Part shown: piece by piece, positions 1 to 8,118 of the stretch
Position numbering within the stretch: position 1 is the first letter of the stretch
Layout: each line of letters begins with the position of its first letter
The notes under the pieces: generated by a model
Database searches by the model: none
The model's input: the letters and a program-made list of their open reading frames with translations, nothing else
What the model was told of the DNA's origin: nothing
From: Curvibacter gracilis ATCC BAA-807
GTDB lineage: Bacteria > Pseudomonadota > Gammaproteobacteria > Burkholderiales > Burkholderiaceae_C
Length of the DNA stretch: 64,000 nt
Assembly (NCBI RefSeq): GCF_000518645.1
Contig: NZ_JADZ01000006.1
Span: 1-64,000, forward strand
Reading direction: 5' to 3'
Made by a program: the position numbers and the translations under genes

Positions 1-233
1 AAAGGGCTCGCGTCTGTTTGAGCGCAGCGAGTTTAGCGAGACCCCGCCCAAGTTGAGCAGCGCAGCGGACCCTGCGCAGCAGGGCGTGCACGTCGGGTCG
101 CCTTTGGTATTCGCATAACTTCGCTGCGCGAAGTGAGCGAATCCCCGCTGCGCGACCTTTGCTTACTTTCTTTGGCGAGACAAAGAAAGTGAGGCGCCCG
201 CCGGGGCGCAATCCCGGCCTCCGACCTGAAACC
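1..233. repeat. dispersed palindromic intergenic repeat (REP/BIME-like)
   Basis: Non-coding G+C-rich sequence with nested inverted repeats. ATTCGC (109-114) and ACTTCGC (118-124) pair with GCGAAGT (128-134) and GCGAAT (137-142). A second perfect 10-bp inverted repeat, ACTTTCTTTG (165-174) with CAAAGAAAGT (181-190), has a 6-nt loop. The look of this sequence matches repeats scattered between genes in Comamonadaceae genomes; that part is from memory, not a search. It lies downstream of the response regulator, whose stop is at 296. No convincing gene is seen in 1-295. Confidence 0.6.
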
Positions 234-295
234 AACAGCAGAACGAACAGAGCGCAGCGGCAACACAGAACCCACAAACAAGTGGCCAAGCCACA

Positions 296-925
296 TCACC
301 CCAAACTCCGCAACAAGTTGGCCAACTCAACAGCCGACTTGACATTCATCTTGTCAAACACCCGCGACCGGTGCACCTCCACCGTCCGCACACTGATGTC
401 CAGCTGATCCGCAATCAGCTTGTTCGGCAACCCCTCGACCACCAGGCGCATCACATCGCGCTCCCGCTCGGTCAGCTCCGTCAGGCGCACCTGCAAACCC
501 CGGTGCTGCCGGTGCTGCGCCAGCACCTCGGCCGAGCGCTGCAAGGCCTGTTCGATGCGGTCGACCAGGGCGTTGTCGGAAAAGGGCTTTTCGCAGAAAT
601 CGAAAGCCCCGCGCTTGACCGCATCCACCGCCGTGGGCACATCGGCATGGCCGGTCAGGAAGATCACCGGCATGGCCGCCTGCAGGCCGCGCTCGATCAA
701 CTGGTCGAACAGGGCCAGCCCGCTCATGCCGGGCATGCGCACATCGAGCAGCAGGCAGCAGGGGTGGCTGGGGGCCGGGCGCGAGCGCAGGGCGGCGTCG
801 AACTGCTCGGCGCTTTCGAACACCTCGCTGAGCAGGTGGCGCGAGCGCAGCAGCCAGGCCAGCGCGTCGCGCACACCGGCGTCGTCATCCACAATGAAAA
901 CGGTGGCGTCGGGCGAGGGTTCCAT
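296..925 (-). CDS. FixJ/NarL-type two-component response regulator
   Basis: 209 aa cytoplasmic transcription regulator. The N-terminal receiver domain (about residues 7-125) has the acidic pocket IVDDD, the phospho-acceptor Asp61 in LLLDVRMPGMSG, and the T and K switch positions in FLTGHAD and CEKPF. The C-terminal LuxR/GerE helix-turn-helix (about 145-205) carries LTERERDVMRLVVEG and SVRTVEVHRSRV. This order is typical of FixJ/TtrR/DctR-class regulators. It lies 47 nt downstream of the histidine kinase gene, its obvious partner. The signal and target genes cannot be read from sequence; DctR-like or tricarboxylate control is only one possibility. Confidence 0.9.
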   Translation of the reverse strand: MEPSPDATVFIVDDDAGVRDALAWLLRSRHLLSEVFESAEQFDAALRSRPAPSHPCCLLLDVRMPGMSGLALFDQLIERGLQAAMPVIFLTGHADVPTAVDAVKRGAFDFCEKPFSDNALVDRIEQALQRSAEVLAQHRQHRGLQVRLTELTERERDVMRLVVEGLPNKLIADQLDISVRTVEVHRSRVFDKMNVKSAVELANLLRSLG

Positions 926-972
926 GGAGTCGGTTCGTCAGGTCGAAAAAGAAAACAATGAACAAGCCGGGC

Positions 973-3078
973 TCAGACCGCCGCCGTCACTGCTACTGCA
1001 ACGGCGGCCTCGGGCGAGGGGCCTTTTTTCACTGGCAGGGTGAAGCTGAAGATGGTACCCCTTGGCGCCTGGGCTTCGAAGCCCAGGTAACCCCCATGCT
1101 GCTCGACCACGGTGCGGCACAGGCTCAGGCCCAGGCCCATGCCCTCGGCCTTGGTGGTGAAGAAAGGCGTAAACAGCTGCTCGCCCACCTCTTTCGGGAT
1201 GCCCGGGCCGTGGTCGATCACGCGCCACTCCAGCCAGCCGCTGGACTCGTTCGAGGCCGCCTTGCGGGCCTCGATGCGCAGCACCCGCTGGGCCAGCTCG
1301 CAAGGCTCCATGGCCTGCATGCCGTTGCGCGCCAGGTTCAGCAGCACCTGCTCGACCATGGTGCGGTCGCACAGCACTTCGGGCAGGCCGGGCTCGATGT
1401 CGGTGATCACGCGCACACCGAGCTTGCGCGCCTGCAGGGTCACCAGCGGCATGATGGCTTCGAGCAGGGCGCGGGCCGCCACCGGCTCGCGGGCCTGGTC
1501 GCGCCGCCGCACAAAGTCGTGCACGCTCTTGATCACCCGGCCGGCGCGCTCGGCCTGCTCGGCGATGCGGCGCAGGGCCATGTCCAGGTCGGGCGGCGCG
1601 CTGGCGCCCTGGTGGCGCAGCAGGTTCATCGAGCCGGTGGCGTAGCTGGAGATGGCGGCCAGGGGCTGGTTGAGCTCGTGGCTGAGCAGCGAGGCCATCT
1701 CGCCCACGGTGGCCAGGCGGGCGGTGGCCTGCAGGCGCTCTTGCGAGGCGCGCGACAGCTCTTCGATGCGGCGCTGTTCGCTGATGTCGAGAAAGGCGCT
1801 CATCCAGCCGGTCTGCAGGCCCTGGGCATTGATCAGCGGCGCCTCGATCACCAGCACCGGAAAGCGCGTGCCGTCCTTGCGCATGAAGACCGACTCGAAG
1901 CCCTCGCGCGGCGGCACATTGCCCGCCAGCCGGATGGCCTGGCGCTGCTCGTACTCGGTCACCCGGTCGGGCGGCCAGTAGGGGGCGGGCACGCCGTGGC
2001 CCAGCAGTTCCTCGGCGCTGAAACCCACCATCTGGCAGAAAGCCGGGTTCACATAGGTGATGTGGCCTTGCAGGTCGCGCGCGCGCAAGCCGGTGACCAG
2101 GGAGTCTTCCATGGCCTTGCGGAAGGCCAGGGCGTCGGCCAGATCGCGCTCGGCCGCCAGGCGCCGGCGCGTGTCCTTGGCCAGCAGCACCAGCACCGAC
2201 ACCAGGGCGATCGCCATGGCCGTGACCAATGCCGTCATCACATTGGGGAACAGGCTGGGCGCGCTGTGCCAGCTGTCCAGGCGCAGCACCAGGGTGTTGC
2301 CCGGCAAGTCCAGCAGTTGCTGGGCGGTGAACATGCGCACCCCGCGCCGGGCCGAGCCGTGCAGGGCCAGGCGCGTGCCGTCGGCCTCGGTGAACGAGAT
2401 CTCCTGGCTGCGCGCCAGTTGGCGGCCCACCAGGTTGGCCAGCACCTCCTGCAAGGCGTAGGTGGCCACCGCATAACCCGCGATGCGCCCCGAGCTGATC
2501 AGCGGCAGGCACATCTCGATCACCTCCAGGCCCAGGCCGTCCGAACTGGGCACGAAATACGAGCTGGAGTAGGCCGGCCCGTTGAAGCGCCGCGCATTGG
2601 CGCAGGCCAGCGCCACATCGGTCTGCGCCCGGTCACGTCCGCCCGGGCCCTCGGCGCCGCTGCGCCCGAACAGCTTGCCGCGGTAGGGGGTGTCCACATG
2701 GGCCAGGGTGTGCAGGCCGGCGTCGCGCCACTCGATGCGCATGAGTTCGCGGTGCTGGCGCAGCATCTCGGCGGCATCGATGGTCCAGGAGCTGGGGGTG
2801 GGGTTGCTGGACTGCAGCGCCTGCAGGCTTTGCACATTGCGCGTCAGGCCGCCGCGGATGTCGCTCAGCGCGTCTGAGGTGTCGCGCTCCAGGCGGCTTT
2901 GCACCTGGCTGGCCTCATAGCGGCCGGCCAGGTAGACCATGATGCCCAGCATCACCAGCACCAGGGCGGCCAGCAGCAGCCACAGCGTCCAGCGCCGCCA
3001 GCCCAGGGGCAGCAGCCGGGCCCGCCAGCCCTGCGCCCGGAACGGACCGTGGATGGCCCCGAACTCGGCCGCGCTCAC
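973..3078 (-). CDS. membrane PAS-domain sensor histidine kinase
   Basis: 701 aa. A membrane segment at about 29-50 and a second at about 280-300 bracket an extracytoplasmic sensor region. A PAS domain follows (about 320-430; PAFCQMVGFSAEELLG), then the HisKA dimerisation domain with His467 in LLSHELNQPLAAI. The HATPase domain has N-box LLNLARNGMQA, G1 DHGPGIP and the G2 region GMGLGLSLCRTVV. The kinase autophosphorylates and passes phosphate to the downstream FixJ-type regulator. Its start overlaps the stop of the amidase gene by 4 nt (ATGA), so the two are translationally coupled. It resembles DctB/FixL-type kinases; the ligand is unknown. Confidence 0.92.
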   Translation of the reverse strand: MSAAEFGAIHGPFRAQGWRARLLPLGWRRWTLWLLLAALVLVMLGIMVYLAGRYEASQVQSRLERDTSDALSDIRGGLTRNVQSLQALQSSNPTPSSWTIDAAEMLRQHRELMRIEWRDAGLHTLAHVDTPYRGKLFGRSGAEGPGGRDRAQTDVALACANARRFNGPAYSSSYFVPSSDGLGLEVIEMCLPLISSGRIAGYAVATYALQEVLANLVGRQLARSQEISFTEADGTRLALHGSARRGVRMFTAQQLLDLPGNTLVLRLDSWHSAPSLFPNVMTALVTAMAIALVSVLVLLAKDTRRRLAAERDLADALAFRKAMEDSLVTGLRARDLQGHITYVNPAFCQMVGFSAEELLGHGVPAPYWPPDRVTEYEQRQAIRLAGNVPPREGFESVFMRKDGTRFPVLVIEAPLINAQGLQTGWMSAFLDISEQRRIEELSRASQERLQATARLATVGEMASLLSHELNQPLAAISSYATGSMNLLRHQGASAPPDLDMALRRIAEQAERAGRVIKSVHDFVRRRDQAREPVAARALLEAIMPLVTLQARKLGVRVITDIEPGLPEVLCDRTMVEQVLLNLARNGMQAMEPCELAQRVLRIEARKAASNESSGWLEWRVIDHGPGIPKEVGEQLFTPFFTTKAEGMGLGLSLCRTVVEQHGGYLGFEAQAPRGTIFSFTLPVKKGPSPEAAVAVAVTAAV

Positions 3079-3890
3079 AGCACGCGGTGGCCCAGGGCGG
3101 GCAGTTGCTGTCGCCAGGTGGCCAACGAGTCGCGCTCCAGTTCACCCAGCACCACCCCCTCGCCCTGGGGCTGGCAGGCCATCACCTGGCCCCAAGGATT
3201 GACCAGCATGGAATGCCCCCAGGTGCGGCGGCCGTTCTCGTGCTCGCCGCCCTGGGCGGGCGCCAGCACATAGGCCAGGTTCTCGACGGCGCGGGCGCGC
3301 AGCAGCAGCTCCCAGTGGGCCTCGCCCGTGGTGGCGGTGAAGGCGCTGGGCACCAGCAGCAGATCGGCGCCCTGCGCGGCGTAGCTGCGGTACAGCTCGG
3401 GAAAGCGCAGGTCGTAGCAGACCGACAGGCCGATGCGCCAGCGGTGGCCATCGCGCGAGGGCAGGTCGAAGCACACCGGCTCGGTGCCGGCCTCCAGCAC
3501 GCGCGATTCGTCGTAACGCTCGCGCCCGTTGTCAAAGCAGAACAGGTGGATCTTGTCGTAGCGGGCCAAGGGCTCACCCGTGGGCGACCACACCAGGCTG
3601 CTGTTGCGCACGCGCTCGGGCTGGCCGGTGGACAGCGGCAGGGTCCCGCCCACGATCCACAGGCCCAGGGTGCGCGCCTGTTGGGCCAGAAAGTCCTGGA
3701 TCGGCCCCCGGCCCGGGGCCTCCTGCACGGCCAGCTTGTCGGTGTCGCGCCGGCCCAGCAGGCAGAAATACTCGGGCAGCACGGCCAACTCGGCCCCGGC
3801 CTCGGCAGCCTGGGTCAGCAGCAGGCCGGCGCGGGCCAGGTTGGCCTCGACCGTGGTGGCGGACACCATCTGAAGGGCGGCGACTTTCAT
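3075..3890 (-). CDS. carbon-nitrogen hydrolase, Nit1/Nit2-type (deaminated glutathione amidase-like)
   Basis: 271 aa nitrilase-superfamily amidase. The catalytic triad is visible: Glu in LPEYFCL, Lys in YDKIHLF and Cys in SVCYDLRFPELYR. The CYDLRFPELYR form is characteristic of the Nit branch, which in well-studied members hydrolyses deaminated glutathione to alpha-ketoglutarate and cysteinylglycine as metabolite repair. There is no signal peptide, so it should be cytoplasmic. It overlaps yhdP upstream and the histidine kinase downstream by 4 nt each. Family membership is certain; the exact substrate is inferred. Confidence 0.9.
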   Translation of the reverse strand: MKVAALQMVSATTVEANLARAGLLLTQAAEAGAELAVLPEYFCLLGRRDTDKLAVQEAPGRGPIQDFLAQQARTLGLWIVGGTLPLSTGQPERVRNSSLVWSPTGEPLARYDKIHLFCFDNGRERYDESRVLEAGTEPVCFDLPSRDGHRWRIGLSVCYDLRFPELYRSYAAQGADLLLVPSAFTATTGEAHWELLLRARAVENLAYVLAPAQGGEHENGRRTWGHSMLVNPWGQVMACQPQGEGVVLGELERDSLATWRQQLPALGHRVL

Positions 3891-6800
3891 GGTTTGACTC
3901 CTGCGGGGACCGGCGTGTTGACAGGCGTATTGACAGGCGTGTTGACGGTGGCATTGTCGCGCGGACTGTGCGTCTGGCGCACGATGCGCGGGTCGGTCCA
4001 GGTGCCATCGATGTGGAACTCCTGCGTGGCCGCCTCCATCAGGGGCTTGCGCAGAAAGAGCTGGGCCAGGAAGGTGCCCAGGCCGATGGCGGGGTTGATG
4101 GCCGTGGCCACCAGCGAGGCGGTGCCGGCGTTCACCTCGGGCACCACCACCACCTTGAGGTCTTGCGTCTCGCGGGCCAGGTCGGCCTTGCCCTCCATCA
4201 GCACCGCGGCATTGACGCCCTTCATCTGCAGGTTGTTGGTGCTGGCAATGCCCTGCTCGATGCGGGCGTCGCCGCGCACCAGGTCAAAGGCAAAGCCCTG
4301 GCTGAACACGTCACGGAAGTCCAGCGTCAGGCGCCGCGGCAAGGCCTGCAGGCTGAGCACACCCAGCAGCTTGGCCAGGCCCGGGTCGGCCTTCAAAAAC
4401 TGGCCGCCTTCAATCTGGATGCTGAGTTGACCGGCCATGCTGGGGTAGTCGAGCGTGAGCGGCGAGCCCATCCAGGCCACCTGGCCCTCCAGCGGCCCAT
4501 GGCCCTGGCGCACCACGCCGGGCATGCCCAGGCGGGTCAGCAACTGGCCGGCGTCGCGGATGTCGAAGCGGAAGTTCATCACCGTGCGGCGGCGCTCGGA
4601 CAGCAGCCTCGGCCCGGTGGTGGGCAGGGGCAGGCTGGCCCAGTTGCCCGTGGCCGTGAGCGTGGCCTCGGGGGTGAGGATGTTGAACTTGTTCAGGCGC
4701 CATTCGCGCTGCGCGCCCTCACCGCCCCGGTTCACGGCCTCGATCTCGACCCGGCCCAGGCGCTTGCCGCGCAGCTCGAAATCATCGACCACGATGTCGA
4801 GCGCGGGGATGCTGGTGGGTTGCTCGTCCAGCAGGGCCTCGACCTCGCTCTGGTTGCTTTGTGCCAGCTTGAGGCGCGACAGCCGGGCAAACAGGCGCCC
4901 GGCCCCCACACCGCCGGGCGGCCGGTATTCGAGGTAGCCATTGAGCTCGGCGGCGTCCAGGTTGGCGCGCCACACCAGGCCCTCGCGCGAGCCGCCGACC
5001 ACCACCTGGTGCAGGGTGCGGCCGTCGAAGACCAGGGCGTCGGCACGCACGGCCAGCGCGGTGGGCAGGTAGCTCTGGGCACTGGCCTCGCCGCCCGACG
5101 ACGCCGCCGCCCCGGTGGGACGGGCCGGGCCGCCGGCGCGGGTGAGCGCATGCTCCCAGGCATCCAGATCGACCAGGGGCAGGTGCACGCTGGCCATCAC
5201 GCCGCTTTCGGGGAGGGGGGCCGATTCACCCGGCCCCAGCCCGACCGCGATGCTGCCTTGCAGCACACGGGCCTGGGCGCCCGCGATGTCGCGCACGTAA
5301 TGGATCTGCACCTGGCGACCCAGCTCGACCAGCAGCTGGTCGCGCAGCGGCCCCTGGACCTGTGCCTCGCGCAGCAGGCTGTTGTCAAAGCGCAGCGGCA
5401 TCACGGCATCGGCCGTCTTGCCCAGCGGGGCGGGCAGGTTCAGGGCCAGGCCCTGCAGGCTGCTTTGCACCTGGATCTCGGGCTGGCCACGGCGCATGCC
5501 CAGCACCAGGGAGTAGGGGGCGCTGCCCGTGGCCTGGGCCGCCAAACCGGCCACAAAGCCCAGTTCACCGGCCTGGCGCAGGCCCTCGGCACTGAAGGTG
5601 CCGTTGGCGCGCAGCTGCAGCACCGGGTCGGGGGGCTGGGTGCCGGCCGGCGGCGGGCGCAGACCGCCTTCCAGCCGCACGTCTCCGCCCAAGGCCCTTG
5701 CCTGCACGCCATTGAGCTGGAAGCCGGTGTCGGAGAACGCCACGCTGCCCCGCAGGCGCGACAACTGGGGCGCCTGCGGCACCACCCGCAAATCGTTGTT
5801 GCCTGTGAAGCTGACGCTGCCCTGCACCTTGCTGCGCTCGATCTGGGCAATCGGCAGCGCCAGCTTGAGCTTCACCTCGGCCGCCCCGGTGGTCACAGCC
5901 TGGGCCAGGGCCTGGTTGGTGATGCGGCTCAGCGGCGAGCTGTTGACGATGCCCAGGGCGTCGGCCAGCGGCCCGCGCACGGTGGCGTCCACGCCGACCA
6001 CGGTGTGCATCAGATCGGGGATGTCGGCCTCCACGCGCACCACCTGCAGATCGGGCAGGCCGGCGAACTGGGCCGTGGCGCCCTTCACGTGCATGCTCTG
6101 GCGGTCGAAGATGAGCTCGCCATTGAGGCGCGCCAAGGCCGGCCAGGGGGCGGCGCCGGCCGGCATCAGGCTCTTGGGCACATAGGCCAGGCCTGCCTCA
6201 CGCACCTGGGCGCTGATGCGGAACTCGCCCTGGCGCGGGTTGGCAAACGGCAGATCGCGCAGATCCCCCTTGACGCGGAACTGCGCCCGGCCGATGCGCC
6301 CGGCGGTCACGGCCTCGCGCACGTAGTCGCGCACATCCTTGGGCAGGCCGCGCGGCAGGTAGCGGTGCACCCGCGTGGCATCGGCCTCGCTGAGGCTGGC
6401 CGTGAGGTCCAGCACCCCGGGGCCGCGGCCCCGGCCCGGCGCCTTGCCAGGCTCGCCACTGTGCCACTGCAAGCGCCCCTCGCCGCGCAGGTCGGCATTG
6501 GCAAAGCGCAGATCGGCCACCTGCAGCGCCAGTTGCTCGCCCTGGTGCTGCCATTGCAGCTGGGCCTGCAACTGGTCCACCGGCAGCAGGGCCTCATCAA
6601 ACACCTCGGGCAGCTCGACCTGGCCGTTGTTGATCCTGACGGTGGCCTTGCCCCCACCCTGGTTCAGGTCGAAGTCCAGGTCCAGGCCGGCCACACCGGG
6701 CACCGAATCGTGCGCGGCCAACGCCAGGCCACTGGCCCGGCCTTTCAGGTTGAAGCGCTCGGGGGCGTCGGCCGGGCCCTGCCACTGGGCCTGCACCGAC

Positions 6801-7993
6801 TCCACCAGGCCCCGCGGCGCCTGGCCCTTGAGCCAGCGGTGCGCCGCCTCGCCCAGGGGCAGGCGGTTGGCGATCTGGCTCAGGGCGGCCAGGTCCAGCC
6901 GATCGGCCCGCAGTTCGCCCTTGGCGCTCTGGCTTGGGCCCGGCTGGGTGTAGCTGACAAAGGCATTGCCGCCCGGCCAGCGCAAACCGTCGGCGGTCAG
7001 AAACTGCAGGCCTGTGGTCGAGGCATCGAAGCCGCCCGCCAGTCGGTGCCCCCCCAGACGCCCCTGCACTGATTTGAGCGCCAGCGGCTCCAGATCGGGG
7101 GCAAATTGCACGTTCACATCCGACAGTGCCACATCGGCCACCGCGCCGGTGAACTGGCCCTTGGCCACATCGGCCCACACGCGCAGGGCCCCCTGGCCAC
7201 TGGCCACTTCAAAGCCCAGGTCGATCTGACGCCGCAAGCGGGCCACATCGACGCGGTCGAAACTGCCGAACAACTGCCCATTCCAGTCGCGCCAATGGCC
7301 CCGGTGCACGCTCAGCAGCGGCTGGCGGAACTGGCCCATCAGCGTGAAGCGCTCACCCCAATCGGGCGGCGGCGTGCCGTCCAGCCGCATCAGGTGGCGG
7401 CGCGGGCTGTTGCGCAGCACCACGTTGACGTCGGACAGGCTCAAGGTTTCGGCACCGCGCAGCTCGTCGCTCCAGTGCACGATGCCCGAGGCCACCACCA
7501 GCTCGGCCTGGGAAAAGACCCAGTCGCCGATGCGGTCATCGCCCGGGCTGGCGGGGTCGATCTCCAGGCCGGCAATGCGCAGCCGGCCCTCCCGGGTGCG
7601 GCGGATCTCCAGCTCGGGGCGTTCGATGTAGAGCTGCTGGAAACCCAGGTTCCACAGCGAGCGCGGCGAGAGCGCCGCCACCACGCGCGGCAGGATCAGC
7701 GCCTCGCGCCCTTCGCGGTCGGACAGCACCACGTCTTCGAGCTCGAAGGTGGGGATCAGGCCCTCGCTGCGCGCGCTGATGTGGCCGATGCGCACGGGAA
7801 GCCCTAAGGCCCGGCTGGCCTGGCGTTCCAGTGCGGGGCGGAACTCTGCGATTCGGGGCACAATCCAGCCGTGCAACGCCCCCCAGGACGCTGCCAGGAT
7901 GAGCCAGAAGGCCAGCAACGCCCCCAGGGCCCAGCGCGTCAGGGCTGAAAACAGCTTCAGCCCTCGCGAGGGAATGGGTTTCGGGTCGTTCAT
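3887..7993 (-). CDS. yhdP: YhdP family AsmA-like envelope protein
   Basis: 1368 aa. A single N-terminal membrane anchor (about residues 15-38, LGALLAFWLILAASWGAL) is followed by a very long, beta-rich periplasmic repeat region. The DUF3971/AsmA-like C-terminal part includes GQLSIQIEGGQFLKADPG and LLGVLSLQALPRRLTLDF. In Enterobacteria YhdP and its relatives TamB and YdbH form bridges that move phospholipid to the outer membrane. The C-terminus ends in an unusual tandem VNTP tail encoded by three 12-bp repeats. It is the first gene of a minus-strand chain that continues with the Nit amidase (4-nt overlap). Confidence 0.92.
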   Translation of the reverse strand: MNDPKPIPSRGLKLFSALTRWALGALLAFWLILAASWGALHGWIVPRIAEFRPALERQASRALGLPVRIGHISARSEGLIPTFELEDVVLSDREGREALILPRVVAALSPRSLWNLGFQQLYIERPELEIRRTREGRLRIAGLEIDPASPGDDRIGDWVFSQAELVVASGIVHWSDELRGAETLSLSDVNVVLRNSPRRHLMRLDGTPPPDWGERFTLMGQFRQPLLSVHRGHWRDWNGQLFGSFDRVDVARLRRQIDLGFEVASGQGALRVWADVAKGQFTGAVADVALSDVNVQFAPDLEPLALKSVQGRLGGHRLAGGFDASTTGLQFLTADGLRWPGGNAFVSYTQPGPSQSAKGELRADRLDLAALSQIANRLPLGEAAHRWLKGQAPRGLVESVQAQWQGPADAPERFNLKGRASGLALAAHDSVPGVAGLDLDFDLNQGGGKATVRINNGQVELPEVFDEALLPVDQLQAQLQWQHQGEQLALQVADLRFANADLRGEGRLQWHSGEPGKAPGRGRGPGVLDLTASLSEADATRVHRYLPRGLPKDVRDYVREAVTAGRIGRAQFRVKGDLRDLPFANPRQGEFRISAQVREAGLAYVPKSLMPAGAAPWPALARLNGELIFDRQSMHVKGATAQFAGLPDLQVVRVEADIPDLMHTVVGVDATVRGPLADALGIVNSSPLSRITNQALAQAVTTGAAEVKLKLALPIAQIERSKVQGSVSFTGNNDLRVVPQAPQLSRLRGSVAFSDTGFQLNGVQARALGGDVRLEGGLRPPPAGTQPPDPVLQLRANGTFSAEGLRQAGELGFVAGLAAQATGSAPYSLVLGMRRGQPEIQVQSSLQGLALNLPAPLGKTADAVMPLRFDNSLLREAQVQGPLRDQLLVELGRQVQIHYVRDIAGAQARVLQGSIAVGLGPGESAPLPESGVMASVHLPLVDLDAWEHALTRAGGPARPTGAAASSGGEASAQSYLPTALAVRADALVFDGRTLHQVVVGGSREGLVWRANLDAAELNGYLEYRPPGGVGAGRLFARLSRLKLAQSNQSEVEALLDEQPTSIPALDIVVDDFELRGKRLGRVEIEAVNRGGEGAQREWRLNKFNILTPEATLTATGNWASLPLPTTGPRLLSERRRTVMNFRFDIRDAGQLLTRLGMPGVVRQGHGPLEGQVAWMGSPLTLDYPSMAGQLSIQIEGGQFLKADPGLAKLLGVLSLQALPRRLTLDFRDVFSQGFAFDLVRGDARIEQGIASTNNLQMKGVNAAVLMEGKADLARETQDLKVVVVPEVNAGTASLVATAINPAIGLGTFLAQLFLRKPLMEAATQEFHIDGTWTDPRIVRQTHSPRDNATVNTPVNTPVNTPVPAGVKP
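3912..3947. repeat. three tandem 12-bp repeats in the 3' end of yhdP
   Basis: Three consecutive units GGCGTGTTGACA, GGCGTATTGACA and GGCGTGTTGACG, in frame, encode repeated Val-Asn-Thr-Pro in the extreme C-terminal tail of YhdP. The length is a multiple of three, so copy-number slippage would change tail length without a frameshift. Confidence 0.85.
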
Positions 7994-8118
7994 GGCGCTT
8001 GTTGATATGTGGCAGGAATTATGACCCGCAGCGGAAACACGGTTTTTTGCGCACCCCGTGAAGTTTTGTTAATGAATTGCATGCCCGCCGGGCATCCACC
8101 CGTCTGATCCGAGGGCCC

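Noticed and set aside
958-2877. 639-codon plus-strand open frame opposite the histidine kinase
   Set aside because: His/Gln/Gly-rich antisense shadow; the minus-strand kinase is well supported.
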